Shown here piece after piece: positions 48,101-60,100 of a DNA stretch of 64,000 nucleotides. Origin of the DNA: Taeniopygia guttata (lineage: Eukaryota > Chordata > Aves > Passeriformes > Estrildidae); assembly GCF_048771995.1 (NCBI RefSeq), contig NC_133044.1:702001-766000 (forward strand), read 5' to 3'. Made by a program: the position numbers and the translations under genes. The notes beneath the pieces were generated by a model, which was not told where the DNA came from, made no database searches, and saw only the letters and a list, made by a program, of their open reading frames with translations. Within the stretch, counting starts at the first letter, position 1. Every line of letters starts with the position of its first letter.

Positions 48101-51100
48101 TCTACTTCTAGAGAATATTTGGAGAAACTGCTGAAAAGAATTTATATCTATCTCAGCTGATTATCTTGGATACACTGGAAAAATGTCTGGCAGGGGTGAG
48201 TAGGCTTGCATAAGTAATTCTAACTTGGAATCCAGTGGGTTGGAGAATACAGGTCAAATGCTTGTGTATCTGTTGTTACTGGTTCTAAAAACTAGTCAGA
48301 TTTAGAGCAAAATAGGATTAATGCCATTTAAAAATACTAAAACTTTTTATAAATGCAAGTAGTTGATGTAATTGATGCATTAACAATTTGGAGGGTGCTT
48401 TTTATTGCCTAAAATTAATGGTCTTTTTTCCTGTTAAAAGTAGCAGAGGATTCAGTACAAGTTTTTCATTTTGTGCTACTTAGTTCTCTGTATACAGTGC
48501 TGAGTTTTCTTTAAATGTCTTAAAACTTTCATTTGTCGAAGTAATTTTCCATGTGCTTTTATATACCGCAGAAACTTTGCTGCCACTACTCTAGAGATGA
48601 TTTCTGCAGGTGTTTCCTAGATTACATTAGTTAACCATGTCCAAATCTCCACTGGGAGTGCAGGCCTGAGGTTTCCAGGCAGAGCTGCTGCAAGGCAGTT
48701 TGCTGGTCCCTTTGGGAAGAGTGTGGTGCTGCTTGTACAGCTTACTGTGCTGAGCTGGAATTGCAGAGCCAAACTTCACTGAGAGCGAGATTTGCAGTGG
48801 TTTGTTCTATTAACAAGAATGGGATTGTATTTTTAAGCTGTATTCAATTTCCAGCTTTTACAGCTGAGGAAAATGCCTCTTTTTGGCACTTTGTCTTTGA
48901 TACATTGAGTCAAAAGAACAGTTTGAGTCAAAAAACCAGAATTTTAACTTCAGAATTTAGGTATTTTTAAATACTTCTTCTATGCATAATGTTTGAAACT
49001 GTGGTTTTCCTGATAGATCATCATATTTAAATAGCCTAAAATTGTGCTGAATGTTTCTTGCTCTGTCACTTGAAATGAGAGCATTTTGAGGCAGAATATG
49101 TTAAGTCAGAGTGAGCCAAAGCTCTGTACAAAGCGTGTTGTGTTCTGTGGTATCTTCAGATGGATTTCTTGCTCAATGTTTCATCAAGTTCTCATGGCAA
49201 CAGGACTCAGGTCAACTAAGTAGGAGTCTCTGAAACTTCCCAATTCCCTATGGAGAACTCATTGGTAGAATTTTAGAAAGCTTTAGTGCTGACCCTTCTG
49301 TTAAAACTTGCTCTTAGTAGAGCAAAGTTTTACTTTGAATTCCTCTGTAAATAGTTTCCTTATGTCTCACACTGTGCAAACTGGCAAAAATTAGATTTTT
49401 ATTTTGTGGGGAAATTAAACCATTTTTGACTCGTATAGAGCAATTCCCGGCAAGAGCGAGAGAGAAACACCTCTTTTTGGTTCATTTTAAATATAAAACA
49501 CTCGCTGTCAAAATGTGGCCACCAAGCCCCTAAGCAAAGGGAAGCGAGGTGGGCTTTGCCCTCGAGCCCTCAGTGGAAGCCGAGGTAGGCAGTGCTGTGC
49601 TGCTCCCTGACGCAGCAGCAGGGCACACGTTCCTGGAGCAGAGCTGTGCTGCTCCAGGAGCTGCTGTGCTGTTTGGCCCGATGAGCTCCATCAGCCCGGT
49701 GTCCTCGGCTGGAGGCGCGGGCGGTTTGGCAGGTGGGGAGGTCGGACGGGTGCTGCGGGCGCTGCCGCCCGAGCAGAGCTCAGGGAACGTCTGTCTGCAG
49801 CAACCGAAGGACACCATGCGCCTGGACGAGACCATGCTGGTGAAGCAGCTGCTGCCCGAGATCTGCCACTTCATCCACACCTACCGCGAGGGCAACCAGC
49901 ACGCGGCCGAGCTGCGCAGCTCCGCCTCAGGCGTGCTCTTCTCGCTCAGCTGCAACAACTTCAATGCCGTCTTCAGCCGCATCTCCACCAGGTACTGACT
50001 GCTGCTGCAGGCCTGGGGAGGGACAACATCTGCACTGCTGCAGGGCTGGGGAGGGGCAGAGTCTGCACTGCTGCCTGCAGGCCTGGGGAGGGGCAGAATC
50101 TGCACTGCTGCAGGCCTGGGGAGGGGCAGAATCTGCACTGCTGCAGGCCTGGGGAGGGACAGCATCTGCACTGCTGCAGGCCTGGGGAGGGGCAGAGTCT
50201 GCACTGCTGCCTGCAGGCCTGGGGAGGGGCAGAATCTGCACTGCTGCAGGCCTGGGGAGGGGCAGCATCTGCACTGCTGCCTGCAGGCTTAAGGAGGGAC
50301 AGCATCTGCACTGCTGCCTGCAGCCTCTGTCTGCCACCAGCTGCAGGCTGTTCAGAGGAGCCAATGCTTTAAATGCTCTTTAATGAAGTAGTTCTCAAGT
50401 GGAGAACCTTTCAAGTTCTCAAGCTTTCACAGTGTTACTTGGGTTTCAGGTTATAAAATGAACCTGTTTCAACCCCATCCTGGGTTACTGCTGGCTTCAT
50501 TTATTGCTTTTTTAATCTGCTTTCAAAAGTACCAGTGAAAATAGTGAATGAAGATAATGCAGAGGAAGAAGTTGAATAAGTTCTTGTGGGTGCAAGGTGT
50601 CTTGGAAAAAAGAATGCTGAAGCTAATTCTTGTATCCATTTTCTTACAAATTTAGAATGAAAGCTGGTGATTGTCCACAGCTCTGCTGGAGCCCCATGGT
50701 TGTTTTCCTGCTAGGAAGCTTTTATGTTAAATCTGTCTTATGCCTGACAAACAGCTGGGCTGTTTTTAAGTCATTGGAAAAGACCCGTTTTTCTTCTGAC
50801 TGACTTGAGTTTCACAGCACATTTACTGTAAAAATAACTGGCTTTTCTAAGTAAGAAGGGAGACAGCCCCAAAATTTCCATCTATTTGCTCTTTTTGCTC
50901 TGTTCCAGATCCTGATGCTTCAGCATTTGTCAGTCCACTAGAGTGGTGTGCTAAGCTTTTTATTACTGAAATACTTTGATGATTTTTGAAAGGTGCTTGA
51001 AGTAGCCTAGCTTTTGTCATGCAGTGTTACAGTTGACATCATTCTTGATTTATTAGAAGTGGAGCTTGGGCAGCCTTACATGGTCACATAGCAATGAATG

Positions 51101-54100
51101 AGCCAATTTAATTGAAACAAAGATTTATATTTTCCTCATATATTTATATATTTCTTTGGAAAATGTTTATGTTTTAGAAATCAGTCTAAAATGATTGAGT
51201 AAATTGAAATTTAAAGTATTTTCAAAGTTGTTACAGAGTCTTTAATAACTTCTGTTTCAAGAACATAGACTTGGCAGCTAGCATGGGGGATGTGGTTTTA
51301 CTCTATAGATTGATAGTGTTTTGTTGCTTATGGAAAGGGAAACAATTTCTTTTACTCCTTTTATTGGAAGCATTTTCCGGTTGAAATTTTTTGAGAATCT
51401 TTGAATCTAGTGGCTGGATCTGTGTGTATTTGTATGCCTGTAGCATGGCTTGCTCCCCTGCTCCAAAGCCCCCTCAGCATCCCTTTGAGCTGGAGCAGAG
51501 TGCTTTTCCCCTAACCTGTTTTCCCTTGCAGATGGCTTGTACAGCAACAGTTAAATGTTTGACCAGTTGTTGCTGGTCTCCACAGGGGTCAGCCTGCTGC
51601 CAGTCAGCACTGCTGATCCCTGACCTGGGTTTCCTGTTGAGGCATATTTCTGGGCCTTGCACAGCAGCTGGGGGATTTTTGGCATGAAAAGCATAGCAGT
51701 GGGGACCTTCCCATTCCCAGCGAGGGCTGTTAAGTTTCCCTGGCGCTGAAGACATGAAGAACTGCTTTTGTGTCCAGTACTAGAAATCACATTCCTTGTC
51801 TGAAACACATCTGTAGCCTTGGAAGGAGCCATGTCAGTCCCGAGTTTGTGGGAGCAGATGCTGCAGTGATCAGTGGCTTGGTGTCTGGGAGATGCTGAGT
51901 ACATTCTCTCAGACAGCAGTGTGAAAAGATGCTGTTGTGATTAAACTTCATCCTGTGTGCTCAGGCCAGAGAAATGTGGAGTAAGAATGGTTGTAGCTCA
52001 CTGCAGTGGTATCCAGTACCATCAGTCCCTGCTGTGCTCCGAGATCTTACCTGGGGCAGAGCCTGCTGTGAAGGAGCAGTGGCCTAAAGGTGTCAGGAGC
52101 CCATGACTTCAGTGTTTGGTTGAAAAGATGACAAGGTTACTGCCACAGGAGGGTGGATAACGGGAGGATTTAGGCAAGTCTTGGGCACAGTCAATCCAAA
52201 GAAGGTACTGACATCTTGTAAGACTCATCACGGGTTTCTAGCTCCATTTTCACTATAAGGATGGCACAAGAATGTAATATTAAGTCTTAATTGTGCAAGA
52301 TCTTTTATTTCTAAATCTGGAAATGTTTATCTGAGATAATGGAACATTCCCCTGCTCTTGAAATGTATAATCTCACAGGTGTGTTCATACCTGTCTGACA
52401 GGATCTGATGGAAAAGTTTATTTACTTTGCGTATTTTTAGATTGCAGGAACTGACTGTTTGTTCAGAAGATAATGCTGATGTTCATGATATTGAACTTTT
52501 ACAGTACATTAGTGTGGATTGTTCAAAACTCAAGCGACTCTTGCAAGGTATGATCGGAGCCTGTGTTTTGAAATATTTCTATTTTAATCTGGTTAGTCAG
52601 AGATGACACAGTGCAGTTGATACATCTGGGATTTATTGCTCTGTTTTACTCCAAGCAGTCATGTATTTACTGAAGTATTTAAAAGTAGTTAAGTACTAGT
52701 AAAACATTGATTTGAAAATTGATTTGCACTTCAAATATCTTGTATAACCTGTGTTGTTTTTAGAAGAATTTTTTGTTCTAAATGCAGATATGTTTTATAT
52801 TTACAGAGACTGTATTCAAGTTTAAAGCTCTTAAGAAAGTAGCTCAGTTAGCTGTTATCAACAGTCTTGAGAAGGTAAGTGTTCAATACTTCCCTTTCAT
52901 TGCTTATTCACAGACTTTCTTCTAGTTTAGGAATAGTTGCAGTTCAGTAATTTACTATAAAATAAAAATTGCTGCCTCCTTTTGATGCAGATATGTTTTG
53001 CAAGAAATTTTGAGTGATTAGAATTAAGAATATAATGCCTCTTTGTTTAAATGTGTAATTTAGTAAAACTGTTGAAGTTCTGGAATCTGAAGGTGTTTCC
53101 CATTATCTGCAGGCATTTTGGAACTGGGTGGAAAACTATCCTGATGAATTCACAAAGCTGTACCAAACTCCCCAGACTGACATGGCTGGTAAGGCATAAC
53201 ACGTGCAGTGTTCAAGGCTGGTTTCTCAGACATCCCCAATGCATTCACTTGCATTTTGTGCCCTCTTTGCTCCTCGTGCAGCCTGCAAATAAATAAATTT
53301 CTGTCAGCCTTTGTCAGGGCAGGCAAGAGTGTGTTCCTGTCTGTTTTCTTTCCTGACTTCCCTCTTAAAAGAGATTAACTTTGTGCTTCACAACACAAAG
53401 AAATAAACCCCAAAAGATGGAGACTCTTTAAATTTATATTTTTCATCTTGATACAGGGTAAAATCTTAGAGAACATCACCTTTACTTGTCTCTAGTGAAA
53501 AAGAGAGGAGAATTTATATTTTCAGGTAAACCATGTCTTTAACTGGGTTGAGACCATTTGATCCCCAGTAGCATGTCAGTAATGTGCAGACCAGAACTTT
53601 CCTTTTGTGTAGGTGGAACTATCCCTCTGTTCTTTTATACCTTTACCTGTTCTTTACCTCTTCATAGTTAAAAGTGGTGTTGGACTTGGGCTTATGTTTT
53701 ATGCAGACTGTGCTGAGAAGTTGTTTGATTTAGTGGATGGCTTTGCTGAAAGCACGAAACGTAAAGCAGCAGTGTGGCCACTGCAGATCATCCTCCTGGT
53801 CCTGTGTCCAGAGATAATCCAAGATATAGCAAAGGATGTGGTAGAGGAGACTAAAATGAACAAGGTAAGAGAAACAGTGGAATTCTGGCTCTGTTTTCTA
53901 GAGTCTGCTTGGTTTTGCTGATTCTGTATTTCAGGGATGTTCAATTTTGTCTTTTCTCCTTCAAGAGCATGTTGCAATTCCATATGTAAATTTATGCACT
54001 TTTAAGTTCTCACCTTACATATGTTCTTTTACTGTCAGTAATTCATACAGATAGTATGTCCTAAACACTGTTATTTCAGAACTTTTCCATTTCCTTGGAG

Positions 54101-57100
54101 ATTTGAATCTCTGTACTGTGATTTCCTCTGCCTCCACCCACAGCAAATGGCTGTGCTGAGGTTCTGGGTTCTGCAGGGGGCTGTGAGCCCCACAGCTACA
54201 GCACCTGCAGAACCTGCTTAGGGCTGAGAGTGAACCACCTCTTGTGCCATTCTGATTGCCTCACGTCTGTCAAAGGGAATGACTTTAATAATGACAAGAT
54301 TTCTCCAGGGTGCTGCATCCAGTCTGGTTATAACTGTCCCTGGTTTGAATTCTGCAGAAGCTGTTCCTGGACAATCTCAGGAAGGCCCTGGCAGGACACA
54401 GTGGGAGTAGGCAGTTGACTGAAAGTGCTGCTATTGCTTGTGTTAAACTGTGCAAAGCATCTACATACATAAATTGGGAAGATAATTCTGTCATTTTCCT
54501 GCTAGTGCAGTCCATGGTAGTAGATCTTAAGGTAAGAATGTCTGTTTCCTAATTGCAGTGAAGAAATTTGAAATAATAAAGTTAACTTTGAATTTCTTAA
54601 TTGAATAACAGTGGTTTTCAGTGGAAAATTTTGTATTAAAAGTAGCCAGGAATAATCACGGTATCTGATTTATATATTTATATTTTTCTGAATTATATAG
54701 AATTTGCTGTTTAACCCAAGCAAACCTTTTTCAAGAGGCAATCAGAATGCAGATGTAGACCTGATGATTGACTGCTTAGTTTCCTGCTTCCGCATAAATC
54801 CTCACAATAACCAACACTTCAAGGTAAGAGCACTGCTTATGGTAAGTCATTCTCTGCATACTATTGACGACCTGTCAGTTATAAAAGCTGTGCTAACAGC
54901 AGCTTGGAGCTCATAAATTTGTTCAACTGTATAAATATCCCTTAGTAATGAATCCCTGCATGTTTTGATAAATCTTTTCACAGCTGATTAGGCTTCTCTT
55001 GTTCAGATTTGACAGCTTTGTCAATTTAATAAAAAGGCTCCAGAATGTTTTTTAGGATGATAAGAAAGATGGCAAAGACAAAGATATTCCTAAGTGGCTT
55101 TTATGTATTTTATTGTAGATCTGCTTGGCACAGAATTCCCCATCAACATTTCATTATGTGCTGGTAAATTCACTCCACCGAATCATCACAAACGTAAGTT
55201 CTGGCAGTATTTCATCAGCTCGGTGTCTGGGGCTTCTGTTCAGATCAATATCTACTTAGTAAATACCATTTGGATAGCGAACCAAGTCTTGTGAGCACAG
55301 AACGTCTCGGGGTTGGTGCCTGTTCAGGAGGCAGAGTGATGTAGTGAGCAGCTAGGTTGGAATCGCTTCAGTTGCAGCCTGTTTAAAGGTTACTAGTTTG
55401 ATTGTTACAATCGTTACAATCGTTGCTTCAGTTACAAGCCTATTGGAAGGTTACACACGGGATGATGATGGGCGTGCTGGTAACAGTGTGCAGAGCGCTG
55501 GGGTGAGGGCTGGTCACGCTCAGCCTCGGTGGCCCCGGAGCCCTGGCTCGGGGTCAGCGCTGCCCTTGCCTTGCAGTCGGCGCTGGACTGGTGGCCGCGG
55601 ATCGACGCCGTGTACTGCCACGCCGTGGAGCTGCGCAGCATGTTCAGCGACACGCTGCACCGCGCCATGCAGGGCTGCGGGGCGCACGCCGCCATCCGCA
55701 TGACCCCGGTAAGCCCCGGGCACCTCCCGCCGTCCCGTGCCCTGCCCTCCTCTTCATCACCTTTGCGCCCGACGCCAGAGGGGGGAAGAACGTGGTGATG
55801 CGCAGAGCAGCAGGGAGCCACACGTGCTCTGCAGCCCTGCAGTGCTGGGGGATTGGCTGTTCCTAGTTCAGTGTCTCTCAGTTTTCCTGCTGCTTTTTAA
55901 ACTGGCCACGTACAAGTATTTGTCCTCTAACTGTCCTCTGTGGCTAACTGTCCATTTTAAGCTTTCTGGCTCTGTGAACAGCCAGCTAACATGTCCCTCC
56001 TTGCTTAATGTGAAAAACCAAAGCATTCTGTGTGTAAAGATAGTCACTGAAAACTGATACTTTTACCATGATTGGCATGTTCATTTGTCTTGCTTTATGT
56101 TGAGCAAGTTGACCGTTTGGTCTTGGTGACAGCAACAAAGTAAAAGATTTTTCAATCATTATGAAATAAAGTCAATATTCTTGGCTGTCTTAGAGAAAGT
56201 CTTGAGTAAATTCGAATTTGTAGTTCATCCAGATTCTTCCAGTAAGTCCACACACAGCTGTGTTGCTTCATTCTCCTCTGAAGATTCCTTGAGGACTTCT
56301 GCTGTGGCAAGTGGTCTTGGTAGGTTGGTTTAGAGAGCCTAAAATGAGACATAAAAGTATTCCTGTTGGGCTTCTCAAAGGAGAGCAAATGAGCACAATG
56401 CTTTTGGTTGAAAGCTACTCCATGTTTAACTTGCTTTTCACCTGTGTGTATTCATCTGTTGGAGAATAGTTGCCCTGACAATACCCCTGCTCTGACTGGT
56501 GGTGCTTTGTCTTCTGCTTCTAACTTTCCCTGTGCCTGGCTGCTGTTGCCCACGTGCTCAGACGCCCGCCAGCCCCTGCTTTGCATGGCCCTGGGCCTCT
56601 GCTGCTGTAAGTATGACCCGTAACTACCGCAGAAAAGCCCTTCCTTGCGCTGACTTTTCTGTGCATAGTTACCCGCAGAGCCCGCCAGCCCCCAGCAGCG
56701 CCAGTGGAGCCCCTTCCCCAGGAAGGCACTGCTGGTTCTGTGCCCTGCACGATGCTCTTCCCCCGTGCCCCTGCTCTGGTTTAGAACTAGTTCCTGATTT
56801 CCAGCGTGAGCTCACTGGTGCTGAACTCCCTCGTGTCTGTCCTCGTCTGGTGCTGTCTGTCAGTGTCCCTCCCTGTTGGTCCCTCGGTGCATTGCATGGA
56901 GCTTGGCCTGGCTTTCTCACTGACATTTTAGTTTGGATTGTGTGGAGGCAACAAATGACTTCACAGAAACACATCTCCTTTCCCCACGTGCCTCTCCTAG
57001 GAATCCCTGAGCTGTGGCAAAGTAAGGCTCAGCACAGACTTAGCTGCCTCTACCACTGTGCTATCAATTTCTTGATCAGATGCTTTATGCAGTAGGTTTT

Positions 57101-60100
57101 ATTCCATATATTTGCACAATAACTACTTATGAACTACTTATGAAGACCTAATTTCTTGTAGAATTTAATCATACAATTTCATAGCTCATCAGTCACCTTG
57201 AAGGTGATTTCAACCTAGACTTTTCTCCTTTTATTCAAAACTTACAAGTAGTTCACTGGTTTTTCAGCTGGAGGCAGATTATTTTTATATTTAAGCAATG
57301 CCCTGTGTGCCTTGCCGAACTGAAAGGTTCATTTTCCAGAGGGTGTTGAGGTGAACATGCAAACATCTGGCCTGGGGCTGTAGCAGAAAAAAAAGACATT
57401 ACTTTGCCTTTGGAAAAAATTCTCTCTCATGTACTCAGAACAAGTTGGAAACATTTATTTTTATTTCTGTCTCAGACCAGAGAAATAACCAGTAATTCTT
57501 TTTGGTCCTTCTTCCACTTGCTTTTGCCACAGTTTGTATCTTCTGCAAAAAATTTTCTTATGTCCATATGCAGCTTATTGAAACAATTGTTAAGGGAACT
57601 TTAAAGATATAATAGTGATTGCCTGTGAGGGAGGGGTTTTGAACTAGAAGGCTGTGACTATACTTGAGTTTTGTATACTCTTAAACTTTCTCTTGAATAT
57701 AGATGATAAAAACAATACATTTCATAGCATGTTTAATTATAACAGTTATGTTTGACTACCTTCCTGACAAAGACTGGGATTTTTTTCCTTCTATCAGAGC
57801 CTTACATTTAAGGAGAAAATGACAAGCCTTAAATTTAAAGAAAAACCTACTGATTTGGAAACCAGAAGCTACAAGTTCTTGCTGTTGTCCTTGGTGAAAC
57901 TGATCCATGCAGATCCAAAGCTTTTGCTGTGTGTAAGTAAATCCTACTGTCATACCGTTCAGTCATAGTGGAATTTACTTTTGAAGCTACTAAATGAATA
58001 AAAATTAATGGTCACCTGGTCATCTAGGACACTTCCTACTCATCTTTTTCTCTGGCTGTTGTGCTCCTGTGGTTTTAAAGGAAAAAGAAACTGTAAGAGA
58101 CTTTATAGAATCAGCAACACAATGAGAGGGAGTATGAAGTTCTGTGACTCTGAAGGGGAAGGTGGGGGAAGGAGAGGGGAATAGAAGAAAATTAAAACAA
58201 GGGGGGTTGGAAATTAGTCATCATTTCAATGAGTACTGTCTTAGATCTTCCATTTTCTCAGGCCTGTGATGGTTTAATATAAAAATACTCCAGTTCTGTC
58301 AGAGACATGATATGCAAGGCGTGTTATGGATTAAAAATAAAATAACAGATTCTCTGAAAGATCCCAAAATCCCCCTAGTTCAGCAGCAGGAGTTCTGCAG
58401 GAGCTGTCGGTGGTGTGGTCAAGCAGGGGAAGGTTTTGCAGCTGAGCCTGTGCTGTGTGTTTCCTGCAGAACCCCAGGAAGCAGGGCCCCGACTCGCAGG
58501 GCAGCACGGCCGAGCTGATCACGGGGCTGGTGCAGCTGGTGCCGCAGTCCAGCATGCCCGACATCGCCCAGGAGGCCATGGAGGTGAGGGGCACCCGGGG
58601 CTGCTGCCACAGCCTCCTTCAGCAGTCTGTGTGTGTGTGTGTGTGTGTGTGCAGCATGGCTTTGGACAGAAATACCAGGGAAAGCCTCTGGGGCTGCAGT
58701 ATGAGCATGAAGGAAAGACTAAAAACAAATGCTGTTGACACTGACTAGCAATGAACTCTTACTCTTCTATGGAAAATGCTTTTTATATCTTTTGCTGTTC
58801 TTAAAGCAGTTAATGAATATGTGACTGCACCTGTTTCTCTGCCTATGCTCAGGTACTCTGTAAAGTTCTGTCTTTAAGTGAAACTCTCTTTGGCTTTAGG
58901 CCTTGCTGGTTCTGCACCAGTTGGACAGCATTGACTTGTGGAATCCTGATGCTCCTATAGAAACATTCTGGGAGATCAGGTATGTAAATTAACTTATATA
59001 AATGAGAGAAATAGCTGTTTTGGTTTGTCTTCTCTTTTGAAATAGCTGTGAGTATTTTGGGAAAGCTTTGCAACAACAGGGAGTTCATGGTCTCTTTGGG
59101 CGGGGGGAAAACCCGTCACCCTTGACACTAATTTGGACCCTTTGGCAGTTTTAACAGAGAGTGTGAGGCCTGACGGGATATGAAGAAGGAACATCCCTAG
59201 ATGTGTTCCTTCCAGAGCAGAGTTGACACGTTGTCAGAGCAGTGTAGGTAACTCGTGCTGCCCTGTCTGTGCTGTCTCTGTCTCGGGCAGAGCTGGAGCT
59301 CCAGGACGGACTGCCCGCGGGGCTTCAGCTGCTCCAGGCTGCGGGCGCTGGGAAGGGTCCCAGGGGAGCTTGGCCTGTCCATGCACACTCTCACCTCTCT
59401 GTTGTACTGCTGGAAGCCCAGGGTAGTGTTTGCACAGGGTGTTCATGCTGAGTGCCTATTTCTATGTGAAATGTAGTGTAATACCTTCAGAAGTGTTGGT
59501 GTTCCGTCAGAAGGCTGATGCTGAATTTCATTTTGCTGCAGTTCACAAATGCTTTTTTATATCTGCAAGAAGCTTACAAGTCATCAGATGCTCAGCAGTA
59601 CAGAAATCCTCAAGTGGCTGCGAGAGATTCTCATCTGTAGGAATAAATTTCTGCTAAAAAACAAAGTAAGTGAACATTGCCATCTCCCTGTTAGGATCAT
59701 TAACATGAATTGTTCTCTATTGTGTCACTTCCTTCATTTACCAGGTTATTTTTGATTGGAAGAGATTTAATAGCTACTCCTACACGTTCTGTTCTCTGAT
59801 TTCATCTCTACTTTGTGAGGCACCTTGGTTAGAATTGATAACCAAAGTTAGGTTTGGGATTTTTTTTTTCCCTTTAGCTGCACAGGTTGCTGTACTTTCC
59901 TGGAAAAGGAATGTTTCACAGAAACATGTGCCTTGTGCCTCTTTGCCTAATACAGGGAAATAGTCCCCAAGATGAGAGAAAGAGAAGGTGGTTAATGGTA
60001 AAATACACATTTTGGATCTCAGGTTCTTCTAAGTCACAGAATTCTGACTTGCTTCTTTCTGATATCCTTAAAGTATCAAATGGTGTATTTCTTAGGGGGA

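Noticed and set aside
56499-57095. 198-codon frame in NF1 intron 12
   Set aside because: No similarity to known proteins, lies in an intron, and has no start context or conserved motif.
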